A DNA stretch of 64,000 bases from the NCBI RefSeq assembly GCF_000519205.1, contig NZ_JAFB01000032.1, positions 139 through 64,138 of the forward strand. The letters are read 5' to 3'. Each line of letters opens with the position of its first letter. Position 1 is the first letter of the stretch. This DNA comes from Amycolatopsis taiwanensis DSM 45107 (GTDB taxonomy: Bacteria > Actinomycetota > Actinomycetes > Mycobacteriales > Pseudonocardiaceae). Position numbers and translations under genes: made by a program. Under the pieces are notes generated by a model. The model was not told the DNA's origin. It did no database searches and saw only the letters and a program-made list of their open reading frames with translations. Below, piece after piece: positions 8,275 through 17,137 of the stretch.

Positions 8275-10176
8275 ATGACAGGTCTGACCGCCGAACTCGT
8301 GGTTGATGGTCGTATCCCGCAGACTCCGGTGCTCGCCCCGAACGGGCGTCTGGTCTGCTACGTTCTTGCCCCCACCAGCCGGATTGGTGACCATCTCGAC
8401 ACCGAACTGTGGCTCGCCGACACCAATGGCGTCACCGCGTTGCGCCGGGCGAGCACTGACATCGCAACGGAGTCTCGGCCACGCTGGTCCTTGGACTCGG
8501 ACGCGCTGTTCTTTCTCTCCGACCGCGCCGACCGCGGTATCCCGCAGGTGCACCGGCTCACTCTCGCCGACGGCACCGTGACCGCGTTGACCAACTGGTG
8601 CGCCGGCATCGTCGACCACCTGCCGCTCGCCGACGCCAACCTGGTCGCTCTGCTCGCCGAGGACGAACCCACCGAGCAGGACGCGCGCCGCGCACGGGAC
8701 CGTGACGACGCCATTGTCGTCGGCGAGGGCGAACCGCGTGCCCGGTTGCGCATGCTCGACCTGCGTACCGGCCGGGTCTCCACCCCGGATGTGCTCGGCG
8801 GTCGGCACGTCGTGGAACTGCGGCAACGTCCCGACGGCGGCCCGCTCGCCGTGCTCACCCAGGCCAGCGCCGATAAGGACTACGGCCCGCGCACCGGCCA
8901 GCTGCACCTGTTCGACCCCATGACCGGCACCGCGGAGGACCTCGGAACGGTCGATGCCGAAGCACGATCTCTGATCTGGTGGGCGGGTGAGGATGGTTGG
9001 CACCTCGGTTACCTCGCACTCACCCCACCGCTTCTGCAGGCCGGCACCGCCGTGTTCGACCTGGCCATAGGCAGCGGCGTCCTGCGCAACCGCACCACTG
9101 GACTCTCGATGTGCCCCACCGAACTACGCCAGACCAACGCAGCACCACTGGTTCTGTTCGCCGACGGCCTGAACACGGCCCTTGCGCAACTCGACCCCAC
9201 CGGACCAACGATCCTGTCGCGTCATCCCGGACGCCTCGACGACCTCAGCACCACACCTACCGGCGAGAAGATCGCGGTACTCACCGGCACCCGCTACCAG
9301 CCCGCGAACGTCCACATCGGACCACCAACCGGGCCGCTGCGGAAGCTCACCGACACCCGCCCGGAACTGGATGGCATCACTCTTGGCACTCAGCAACCGC
9401 TGGCCTACCGGGCCGCCGACGGCGTCGCCTTGGACGGCTTGCTCGTGCTACCGGTCGGAAAAACCGCATCGGAAGGCCCGTTCCCAATGGTCACCATCGT
9501 GCACGGAGGTCCGTACGATCGATACGCCGATCGTTGCCAGCTGTTTTGGTTCCCCAGCGCACAGTGGCTGGCCGCCGCTGGCTACGCCGTTTTCCTGCCT
9601 AACCCGCGTGGCGGTCAGGGCCACGGCCACCAGTTCGCCACCAGCGTCGCCGGCAGGGTCGGCCGGGAGGAGTGGACCGATATCCTGAGCGGCATCGACC
9701 TGCTCATCGCCGAGGGCGTTGCCGACTCCGATCGGCTGGGCATTGCCGGCTCGAGCCACGGTGGATTCATGGCAGCCTGGGCGGTCGGCCAGACCGACCG
9801 GTTCCGCGCAGCCCTGGTGAATGCCGGTGTCATCGACTGGGGCATGCTCGCCGCGACCGGGGAGAACGGCCAGTTCGAGGCCGCGCTCGGCGGCAGCACC
9901 GGCTGGTCCGGCATGGGCCCGCACCCGCATGACGCGGTCAGCCCGATCTCCTTCGCCAGCCACATCCACACCCCGGTGCTCATCCTGCACGGTGCCGAGG
10001 ACACCAACGTCCCCCTCGGGCAGGCCGTGTACTTCCACCGGGCCCTGCGCCATTTCGGCGTCGAGCACGAGTTCGTGATCTATCCGAGAGAGGGCCACTC
10101 GATCCGAGAACGCAACCACCAACTCGACGTCATGCGCCGCACCCGCACCTGGTTCGATCGCTGGCTCCGGCCCTGA
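8275..10176 (+). CDS. S9-family serine peptidase (prolyl oligopeptidase / acylaminoacyl peptidase type)
   Basis: A 633-residue cytoplasmic peptidase with no signal peptide. Residues about 1-375 form the beta-propeller (repeated strand pairs such as TPVLAPNGRLVCYV and WSLDSDALFFLSDR). The C-terminal alpha/beta-hydrolase domain has the HGGPYDRYAD oxyanion region, the nucleophile S494 in GSSHGG, D576 in GAEDTNVP and H608 in EGHSIRE, so the triad is complete. It would cleave small peptides or acyl-peptides. The start at 8275 (MTGLTAELVV) fits the family N-terminus; the upstream open frame is antisense to the MmcQ-like gene. It is monocistronic. The substrate is unknown. Confidence 0.88.
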   Translation: MTGLTAELVVDGRIPQTPVLAPNGRLVCYVLAPTSRIGDHLDTELWLADTNGVTALRRASTDIATESRPRWSLDSDALFFLSDRADRGIPQVHRLTLADGTVTALTNWCAGIVDHLPLADANLVALLAEDEPTEQDARRARDRDDAIVVGEGEPRARLRMLDLRTGRVSTPDVLGGRHVVELRQRPDGGPLAVLTQASADKDYGPRTGQLHLFDPMTGTAEDLGTVDAEARSLIWWAGEDGWHLGYLALTPPLLQAGTAVFDLAIGSGVLRNRTTGLSMCPTELRQTNAAPLVLFADGLNTALAQLDPTGPTILSRHPGRLDDLSTTPTGEKIAVLTGTRYQPANVHIGPPTGPLRKLTDTRPELDGITLGTQQPLAYRAADGVALDGLLVLPVGKTASEGPFPMVTIVHGGPYDRYADRCQLFWFPSAQWLAAAGYAVFLPNPRGGQGHGHQFATSVAGRVGREEWTDILSGIDLLIAEGVADSDRLGIAGSSHGGFMAAWAVGQTDRFRAALVNAGVIDWGMLAATGENGQFEAALGGSTGWSGMGPHPHDAVSPISFASHIHTPVLILHGAEDTNVPLGQAVYFHRALRHFGVEHEFVIYPREGHSIRERNHQLDVMRRTRTWFDRWLRP

Positions 10177-10206
10177 CCAGCGTCACGTGCTCGGGCGGTG
10201 GCGTGG

Positions 10207-10544
10207 TCAGTTATCCAGGAATTCGGCGACTGCCGTGATCCACCGCGCGGGTTGGTCGATGTGGGCCATGTGCCCAGCGCCGTCGAGGATGACAGCGTGC
10301 GCAGCGGGGATCAGGGTGGTGGTCTGTTCGACCAGCGCGACCGGGAAGGTCATGTCCTGCCGGCCGTGCAGCAGCAGAAGTGTCGCCCGGCAAGCTCTCC
10401 CAGCGGTTCCCGCAGGTAACTGTGGTCCCAGTCGGGACCGCCGTGGATAACCAGGACAGCGTTGTCCGCACCACCAGCGGTCTGTGCGACGAACAGGCTT
10501 ACCTGCGGATCGACGCATGTCGTCAGGAAGGTTTCCGTCCACAC
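10207..10544 (-). pseudogene. Alpha/beta hydrolase with its middle deleted
   Basis: One minus-strand frame (10544 downwards) gives a normal N-terminal hydrolase segment: AGGADNAVLVIHGGPDWDHS, then LREPLGELAG. After about 10380 a different frame gives the normal C-terminus: LLLHGRQDMTFPVALVEQ, then AVILDGAGHMAHIDQP with the catalytic histidine, ending at 10207. The nucleophile elbow and most of the core (about 130 residues by family expectation) are missing, and the frame changes at the junction. It is therefore a dead gene made by internal deletion. Confidence 0.75.
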
Positions 10545-10860
10545 GCGGCGAGTCTGCCATCCAGCGACGTTGTGGCCCGGTGCCAGGACAGATCAAGAGT
10601 TCCGGGGAACTGGCCATCCGTGCGTCGAACGACCCGTCCTGGCCCGCTGTCGACGGGAGCGGGTAGGCGACCGGCGCGATCCCGGTTCTGTTGCGGGAAT
10701 TCCTTCGCAGGGAGAATATCAACGCGAAGATCACGGCGACGGCGATGTCATTCGCCAGCATGATTCCCTCGCCGAACTCCGGCCGCATCGAAATGATGGG
10801 TGCGGTCCGGGCTCACGCTGTCGAGGTCGACGGGGTCGAATCCGCGTTGATGATTTTGGT
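10545..10860. other. Region without a supportable gene
   Basis: Between the dead hydrolase and the small membrane protein I see no frame that resembles a known family. A short minus-strand hydrophobic stretch (LANDIAVAVIFALIFSL) appears near 10755-10710 but has no credible context. Confidence 0.4.
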
Positions 10861-11091
10861 GAGGCCGGTGGTGAGCGGGCGATCGCGGGAGTTGCCCTGA
10901 CTCTCTTAGGTCTACTGTGGATACTCCAGGGTGCAGACCTGGTGCGGATCGAGCCGATCCTTTGCGTCGCGGACTGTGAGCCCGTCACCGGCGGTTCGCC
11001 GAGTTGGCTGGTCGCCGGGGTCGCGACCGCGCTGATCGGCCTGGTCGTGGCAGCAGCGCCATGGCGGCGATTTCTCCGGCGCGAGCGGTAA
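10861..11091 (+). pseudogene. Small two-helix membrane protein, N-terminus unclear or frameshifted
   Basis: The frame ending at TAA 11089-11091 encodes GVALTLLGLLWILQGADLVR, then IEPILCVADCEPVTG, then a second hydrophobic helix (WLVAGVATALIGLVVAAA) and a basic tail. This is a small conserved actinobacterial membrane protein type that I know only as hypothetical. No ATG, GTG or TTG precedes the first helix in this frame. In the neighbouring frame GTG codons at about 10859-10876 would fit a start, so a single-base indel near 10885 is likely. The function is unknown. Confidence 0.45.
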
Positions 11092-11102
11092 AGTTACCGG
11101 TC

Positions 11103-12701
11103 ATGACGGCAGAAGCCGACGCGGTCGTGGTCGGATCCGGCATCAACGGGCTGGTGGCCTCGGCGGAACTCGCGCGGGCCGGCTGGTCCGTGGTGCTGAT
11201 CGAGCGCAATGCGGAGGTCGGCGGGTTCATCGCCACAGAGGAACGTACCCTGCCCGGCTACCGGCACGATACTTACTCGTCGTGGCACCCGTTGTTCGTT
11301 ACCGGCGCGGCGTACGGCAGCCTCGGCGCCGCCTTGCACGAGCACGGACTCGAGTACCGCAATACCGACAACTGGGTCACCGGGAGCGTTGCCGACGACG
11401 GGCGTGTCACGCTCGCACACCGCGACCCGGAGAAGACCGCTGCCAGGTTCGCTGACGACGAGGACGCGGCCGCCTACCTGGCGATGCTCGACCGGCTGGG
11501 TAAAGCGCTGCCCTCGATCGGCGGCCTGATGGGCAGCGAACTGCGTTCACCGGCTTTGGCGCGGCAGGCGGCGAACTTGTGGCGCGCCGCCGGACGGGTG
11601 GGCGCGGAGCGCTGGCTGCGTGCGGCGCTGACGAGCGGGCGTGCGTTCTGCCGCACCGAGTTCCGCGGTCCGGAGGTGGACCACCTGTGGGTGCCGTGGC
11701 TGCTACATGCCGGGCTGTCTCCGGACCACGCCTCCGGCGGTCTGATGGTGCCGCTGCTCGCCGGCACCCTGCACGCTGCGGGGCTGCCCGTGGTCGCGGG
11801 TGGCGCGGGCCAGTTCGTCCTGGCGTTTCGCGGGTTGCTGGACTCGCTCGGCGTGCACATCGAAACCGGCGCCGAAGCGGAACGGATACTTGTCGAACAA
11901 GGCCGTGCCACCGGTGTGGTGGTTGGGAAACAGACCTTTCGCGCCCGGCGTGCGGTGCTGGCTTCCGTCACGCCGGGCGCCCTTTACGGGCGGCTGCTTC
12001 CGCCCGAGGCGGTGCCCGCCGCGGTCCGGGAACAGGCGGCCAGGTTCCGCTACGGCCGCGGTGAGATGCAGATCCATGTCGCCCTTTCCCAACCGCTGGA
12101 TTGGCACGATCCGCAGCTGAGCGCTATCCCGCTCGTGCACGTCTCCGACGGGTCGGCAAGTACCGGCATCGCCTGTGCGGAGGCCGAGGCGGGCCTGCTC
12201 CCGCGCCGCCCCACGGTGGTGGTCGGCCAGCAGCACGTGCTCGACCCGAGCCGGGTGCCCGACGGTGCGGCCGCGCTCTGGCTGCAGTTGCAGGAAGTGC
12301 CCTTCGAGCCGGCCGGAGACGCCGCCGGTGAGCTGGATACCGGCGAGGGTTGGACGCCTGAGCTGGCAGAGGCTTTCGCGCGCCGGGTCCTCGACCGGAT
12401 CGCCCGGCACGCTCCGGACCTGCATCCGAAGACCCGCGCGGTCGACGTCGTGACGCCGCGGGATCTTGCGACGTACAACCCGAACGCCGTGCACGGCGAT
12501 CCGTATGGAGGTTCGGCCGAGCTGGATCAGAGCTACCTGTGGCGACCCCTGCCCGGCTCCGGCCGACATGCCACCCCCGTTCGCGGGTTGTGGCATATCG
12601 GCGCGTCCACCCACCCTGGGCCGGGGCTCGGCGGAGGATCAGGTCATCTGGTCGCCACCGCGCTGACCGCCCGCCGTCGCGTTCTTTCCCGGCGCGACTG
12701 A
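11103..12701 (+). CDS. FAD-dependent oxidoreductase of the phytoene-desaturase (CrtI/COG1233) family
   Basis: A 532-residue flavoprotein. The dinucleotide-binding GSGINGLVAS motif is at about 11-20, followed by the acidic end IERNAEVGG. The C-terminal family motif appears as GLWHIGASTHPGPGLGG, then SGHLVATAL, which closes the FAD site in CrtI/retinol-saturase-like proteins. It is a soluble or membrane-associated amine-oxidase-fold enzyme that oxidises or isomerises conjugated substrates in the family. No carotenoid genes (crtB, crtE) are near, so a carotenoid role is not supported. The ATG at 11103 lies 12 bp after the small membrane protein. The substrate is unknown. Confidence 0.85.
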   Translation: MTAEADAVVVGSGINGLVASAELARAGWSVVLIERNAEVGGFIATEERTLPGYRHDTYSSWHPLFVTGAAYGSLGAALHEHGLEYRNTDNWVTGSVADDGRVTLAHRDPEKTAARFADDEDAAAYLAMLDRLGKALPSIGGLMGSELRSPALARQAANLWRAAGRVGAERWLRAALTSGRAFCRTEFRGPEVDHLWVPWLLHAGLSPDHASGGLMVPLLAGTLHAAGLPVVAGGAGQFVLAFRGLLDSLGVHIETGAEAERILVEQGRATGVVVGKQTFRARRAVLASVTPGALYGRLLPPEAVPAAVREQAARFRYGRGEMQIHVALSQPLDWHDPQLSAIPLVHVSDGSASTGIACAEAEAGLLPRRPTVVVGQQHVLDPSRVPDGAAALWLQLQEVPFEPAGDAAGELDTGEGWTPELAEAFARRVLDRIARHAPDLHPKTRAVDVVTPRDLATYNPNAVHGDPYGGSAELDQSYLWRPLPGSGRHATPVRGLWHIGASTHPGPGLGGGSGHLVATALTARRRVLSRRD

Positions 12702-12758
12702 CCTGCGCCGATGTCTTTTGTCCACAATAGACTCGGCAGGGGCGCCGGGTGGGTCACC

Positions 12759-15700
12759 TCAGCTGACCTTCGGCGTGGCACGGAGATGGTGGTGGACGTA
12801 CCGCGTGCCGTTCGGCAGCTGGTAGAAGGTGACCGGGAGCCAGGTCAGCGTCCCGGGCTCACGCACCACGAACACCTGCGGCGTGACCGGGATCAGGGGG
12901 TACTCCTCGGTGGCGCGCTCGGTGAACTCCGCGATCGGACCGGTGGCCGTGTTCCGCAGCACCGGTCCGTCGTCGCCGGCGATCACCTCGATGCGCGCGG
13001 AAGCGCGCTCGTAAGTGCCCAGCCAGGGCGTGATGTCGACGTCGACTCCTTCGGCGGGCGGCGTGAGCGGCTTCGGCATCTCCACCCCGGCGACCTCGGC
13101 GAAGATCTCCCCGTACAGGTCGTGATAGAGGTCACGGACGTGGCCACCGTTGGTGAGCAGGGCGACCGCAAGGCCCTGCTCGGGCAGGACGCGCAGGAAC
13201 GCGGACTGGCCGATCGTGTTGCCGTCGTGGCCGATGAGGTCGTGTCCGGACCAGTCGAAGCGGATCCAGCCGAGCCCCCAGGAGTCGCCGAGACTGTGCT
13301 TGTCGGGGAGGTCGGCGTGCTTGTCGGCCATCGCGGCGGCGGACTCGGCGCTCAGCAGCCTGGTGCCGTCCGCGGCCAGGCCGCCGGTCAGGTGCATCCG
13401 GGCGAAGGCGAGTATGTCGCCAACGGTGGAGGTGATTATGCCGGCCGGGCCGACCGCGCGCGGCAGCATCCACGACTTGGCGCGGGTCGGCTCCGCGTCG
13501 CCGTCACCGATGTGGCCGACGGCGGCCCGGTGCAGCAGTGCCTCTTCGGGCAGGGTCACGGTGTGCTCGAGGTCGAGCGGGGTGAACAGCAGGTCGCGCA
13601 TGGCCGCGTCCCAGGTCTTGCCGGTGACCTTCTCGATCATCCGGCCGGCCAGCACGAATCCCGAGTTGCAGTAGGACCAGGTGGCGCCGAGCGGGTGGTT
13701 CTGCGCGGCGTCGGCAAGCAGGTCCACGTACTTCTCGACGCAGTCGTCGCCGCGGCCGGTATCGGTGAAGATGTCGCCGTCGATGCCGCTGGTGTGGGTG
13801 AGCAGGTGCCGCAGGGTGACCTTCTTGGTGACCTCCGGGTCGGCGAGCTTCAGTTCGGTCAGCACGTCGACGACCGGGGCGTCCAGGTCGAGCTTGCCCT
13901 CGTCGACCAGCCGCATGACCGCCGTGGCGGTCCACACCTTGCTGATCGACCCGATCTGGAACACCGCGTCGGTGGTGGCGGCGACGGCCGTGTCCACGTT
14001 GAGTACGCCATATGCGGCCTCGACAAGTTCGTCCTCGGGTTGGCCGAGCCGCAGGATGCCCAGCTGCGCGCCGGGCACCTGGTGCCGTTCGGCGAGGGCG
14101 CGCAGCCGCCGCTGCCAGTGGCCCGCGTCCAGCCGGGCCGGCCGGGGCCCGGCCGCGTCACCGGCGTAGCGCTCGACCCAGTCGACGATGCGCTGGTTGT
14201 AGTCGAGCCGGTGCGACAGCGGCCCGCTGACGATCATCAGGTGCGATCCGCCGGGGTAGAGCACGAGTTGGGTGGGGATCCCGCGCTCGCGCAGCGCGGC
14301 ATGCCACTGCTCGGCCTGGCCGATCGGGCAGCGGACGTCGTCGGTGCCCTGGAGGACCAGGGTGGGCGTGCGAACGTCGGCGACCTTGGTGATCGGCGAC
14401 TGCGCCGCGACCCGCGCCGAGTCGCGCCAGGGCAGGGCCTGAACCTCGTAGGCGGCCAGCACATGCCCGGCGTCGGAGGTGCCGGCGAAGCTGGTCAGGT
14501 CGGCCACGACCCCGCCGGTGACGGCCGCGGCGAACCGGGTGTCGCGGCTGGTCAGGTAGCAGGTCATGAATCCGCCGTAGCTGTAACCGGAGACCGCGAG
14601 CCGGTTCGGGTCGGCGGTGCCGTCGGCGACGAGAGCGTCCAGCGGTTCGAGGAAGTCCTTGGCGTCGGCCTCGCCCCAGGCGCCGATGGCCGCGGTGAAG
14701 AACGCGGCGCCGTAGCCGTCGCTGGCGCGGGGGTTCACCAGCAGCACGGCCCAGCCACGCGCGGCGAGTTCCTGGTGATAGAGGTGAACATTGTCCGCCG
14801 CGCCGTTCCAGGCGTTGTGCGGGCCGCCGTGCACGTCCAGCAAGAGCGGCAGCGGCCCGGTCCGCGCCGGGTCCCGGATCAGCCAGGACTGCACCACGGT
14901 CCCGTCGGAAATGGTGAACTCGCGGGATTCGCGCGGGAACCAGGCCACGTCGGCGAGGTTCGCGCCGTGCGAGGTGTGCACGGTCTCCGCACCCGTGGCG
15001 AGGTCGATGGTGACGACCTCGCCGAAGGAGGTCGCGGTGGCCAGCACGACCGCGGCTCGCGAGCCCGCCACGGACAGGCCCGACACCACCCGGTCCGCGC
15101 CGGTCAGCACGGGCGTGGGCGCGCCCCCGTCGACGCCGACCCGGTAGAGGTGACTGCAGCCGCGGTCACGGACGCAGAACAGCACGGCCGCGCCGTCGTC
15201 GACTAGTTGCGGCACCGCGCCCGGGTAGGCGGGCGCGCCTGGCATGACGTTGCGGTCCAGCGGCCCGGCCAGGTCGGTGGCCTCCACCGCCGGCGTCTCG
15301 GCCGCGCCGGTCACCGGGAGCCGGAACAGTCCGGCCGGCGCGGTCGGCCCGGTCGCGCTGCCGACGACGAGCAGTGCCGTCCCGTCGGCGGTCCAGTCGA
15401 CGGTGCTCGCCACGCCCGTGCCGAACCCGGCAAGTTCGGGCCGGGCGTGCCGGTCGTCGGCGTCGATGACGTAGGCGCCGCACCGGAAGTCCAGATCGGC
15501 GTCCTGCCCCATCGCGGCGGCGAACGCGAGCCGGGTGCCGTCGGGTGACCACGCGGGCTCGCTCGCGTGCCAGTCGCCTTCGGTCACCTGCCGCACCTCG
15601 CGCGAGGCGACGTCGAGTACGTGCAGGTGGGTGCGGATGGTGCGGAGGAAGCCGCTGCCGTCGGCCTGAAAGTCGAGCCGGTCGGCCACGATCGGCGCGC

Positions 15701-16133
15701 CGGTCCGCTTGGCGCGCGCGGCGTCGTCCTCGTCGGCGTCGGCCGCGGTGTCGACCGGTGCGGTGAAGGCGATCCGGCCGCCGTCCGGGCTCCACATTGG
15801 ACGGCCGGCGCCGAGCGGAAGGCGGCTCACCTGCTCGGGTTCGCCGCCGTCGGCGGGCAACAACCACAGCTGCGCGGGCCCATCGGTGGCGCGCAGGAAC
15901 GCCAGCCTGGTTCCGTCGGGGGACCAGGCTGGCGCGGTGTCACCGGCGCCCCTGGTGAGCTGGGCCGGGTCGCCACCCGACGTGCTGACCCGCCAGAGCG
16001 CGGTGACCGCCCGGTCCTTCCTGGTGTCCTGGGTACGGAGCACGTAGACGATCTGGCTGCCGTCCGGCGAGAGGACCGCCTGCTCCGGGGTGGCGATGTC
16101 GGTCAGGTCGCTGATTCGCAGGCGTCGGGTCAC
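12759..16133 (-). CDS. S9 peptidase fused to a beta-lactamase-family serine hydrolase
   Basis: An 1124-residue, two-enzyme polypeptide. Residues about 1-400 form a beta-propeller (LSPDGSQIVYV, WSPDGTRLAFLR and similar blades). Residues about 400-645 are the prolyl-oligopeptidase domain, with S518 in SGYSYGGF, the acid in GTDDVRCP and the histidine in GGSHLM. Residues about 660-1010 are a class C beta-lactamase / DD-peptidase-like domain with S729-x-x-K732 (SISK), YCN and HDGN motifs. The tail (about 1025-1124) is beta-rich. The GTG start overlaps the OppF stop (GTGA), and AAGGAG lies upstream. No signal peptide is present, so both activities should act in the cytoplasm on imported peptides. 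Its second domain is a paralogue of the hydrolase at 21949-23334. Confidence 0.9.
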   Translation of the reverse strand: MTRRLRISDLTDIATPEQAVLSPDGSQIVYVLRTQDTRKDRAVTALWRVSTSGGDPAQLTRGAGDTAPAWSPDGTRLAFLRATDGPAQLWLLPADGGEPEQVSRLPLGAGRPMWSPDGGRIAFTAPVDTAADADEDDAARAKRTGAPIVADRLDFQADGSGFLRTIRTHLHVLDVASREVRQVTEGDWHASEPAWSPDGTRLAFAAAMGQDADLDFRCGAYVIDADDRHARPELAGFGTGVASTVDWTADGTALLVVGSATGPTAPAGLFRLPVTGAAETPAVEATDLAGPLDRNVMPGAPAYPGAVPQLVDDGAAVLFCVRDRGCSHLYRVGVDGGAPTPVLTGADRVVSGLSVAGSRAAVVLATATSFGEVVTIDLATGAETVHTSHGANLADVAWFPRESREFTISDGTVVQSWLIRDPARTGPLPLLLDVHGGPHNAWNGAADNVHLYHQELAARGWAVLLVNPRASDGYGAAFFTAAIGAWGEADAKDFLEPLDALVADGTADPNRLAVSGYSYGGFMTCYLTSRDTRFAAAVTGGVVADLTSFAGTSDAGHVLAAYEVQALPWRDSARVAAQSPITKVADVRTPTLVLQGTDDVRCPIGQAEQWHAALRERGIPTQLVLYPGGSHLMIVSGPLSHRLDYNQRIVDWVERYAGDAAGPRPARLDAGHWQRRLRALAERHQVPGAQLGILRLGQPEDELVEAAYGVLNVDTAVAATTDAVFQIGSISKVWTATAVMRLVDEGKLDLDAPVVDVLTELKLADPEVTKKVTLRHLLTHTSGIDGDIFTDTGRGDDCVEKYVDLLADAAQNHPLGATWSYCNSGFVLAGRMIEKVTGKTWDAAMRDLLFTPLDLEHTVTLPEEALLHRAAVGHIGDGDAEPTRAKSWMLPRAVGPAGIITSTVGDILAFARMHLTGGLAADGTRLLSAESAAAMADKHADLPDKHSLGDSWGLGWIRFDWSGHDLIGHDGNTIGQSAFLRVLPEQGLAVALLTNGGHVRDLYHDLYGEIFAEVAGVEMPKPLTPPAEGVDVDITPWLGTYERASARIEVIAGDDGPVLRNTATGPIAEFTERATEEYPLIPVTPQVFVVREPGTLTWLPVTFYQLPNGTRYVHHHLRATPKVS

Positions 16134-17137
16134 GACGTGCTCCTTTGTGTGGTCGGGTCACCGGTCAACAGCGCCGGCTCGGCGCTGGATGCGTAGTGGC
16201 AGGCGGCGTGGTGCCGGTGGTCGGTGGTGGGCACCTCGGTGCGGCAACGCGCCCGGTCCGGCCGGACGAGCGGCCCGATCGGGCAGCGTGTGTGGTAGCG
16301 GCAGCCGGTGGGTGGGCGGTGCGGGTCGGCCGGTTCGGCGTCGGCGACGGCGCGCACCGCGGGATCGTCCGGCCGGTCGGGCGGGTGGCCGGGGTCGGGG
16401 ACAGCGGCGAGCAGGTCGCGGGTGTAGGGGTGCTGCGGGTCGCCGAGCACGTCGTCGGCGGGCCCGTTCTCCACGATCTGGCCGAGGTACATCACCGCGA
16501 TGCTGGTGGCGACGTAGCGGACCACGGCGAGGTTGTGGGAAATGAACAGCATCGAGATGCCCAGCTCGCGCAGCAGCTTGTGCAGCAGGTTGAGCACCGT
16601 GCCCTGGATCGACACGTCCAGCGCCGAGGTGATCTCGTCGGCGATCACCACCTCGGGCCGGGCGGCCAGCGCGCGGGCGAGCGCGACCCGCTGCCGCTGT
16701 CCGCCGGAGAGCCGGCCCGGGAACGCGCGCGCCAGGTCCGGATCGAGCTCGACGAGTCCGAGCAGCCGGGCCACCTCGGCCCGCCGGTCCAGCACCGCAC
16801 CGGTGACCGGGGCGCGGCGCGGGATGGCCTCGCCGATGCTCGCGCCGACGGTCATGCGCGGGTCCAGCGAGGAGTAGGGGTCCTGGAAGACCAGCTGCAC
16901 CGGACGGCGCGGCCCGCGCAGCGGCACCGGCGCTCCATCGAGCAGGATCCGGCCGGTGGTGACAGAAGCGAGCCCCACGGCGGCGCGCGCGAGCGTCGAC
17001 TTGCCGGAGCCGGATTCACCGACCAGACCGACGATCTGTCCGTCCGGCACGGTGAGGTTCGCATTCTGCACGGCGGTGAGCCCGTGCCGCCGTGAGCCGT
17101 AGTGGACGGAGACGTCCTCGAACCGCAGCTCACTCAT
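16130..17137 (-). CDS. Peptide ABC transporter ATPase (OppF/DppF type)
   Basis: A 335-residue ATPase of the oligopeptide/dipeptide family. Walker A is GESGSGKST, the signature is LSGGQRQR, Walker B is VVIADEITSALD, and the switch histidine is in LFISHNLAVV. The C-terminal oligopeptide-ATPase extension contains the cysteine motif CRYHTRCPIG...CR, which in this family holds an iron-sulfur or metal site. ITSALD replaces the usual PTSALD. Its start overlaps the upstream DppC-DppD fusion by 8 bp and its stop overlaps the peptidase start, so it is tightly coupled in the operon. Confidence 0.92.
   Translation of the reverse strand: MSELRFEDVSVHYGSRRHGLTAVQNANLTVPDGQIVGLVGESGSGKSTLARAAVGLASVTTGRILLDGAPVPLRGPRRPVQLVFQDPYSSLDPRMTVGASIGEAIPRRAPVTGAVLDRRAEVARLLGLVELDPDLARAFPGRLSGGQRQRVALARALAARPEVVIADEITSALDVSIQGTVLNLLHKLLRELGISMLFISHNLAVVRYVATSIAVMYLGQIVENGPADDVLGDPQHPYTRDLLAAVPDPGHPPDRPDDPAVRAVADAEPADPHRPPTGCRYHTRCPIGPLVRPDRARCRTEVPTTDHRHHAACHYASSAEPALLTGDPTTQRSTS

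Noticed and set aside
12711-15206. An 831-codon plus-strand open frame
   Set aside because: It lies wholly opposite the S9/beta-lactamase fusion, which has clear motifs. Its translation is Gly/Arg/Val/Asp-rich with no domain: an antisense frame of GC-rich DNA.
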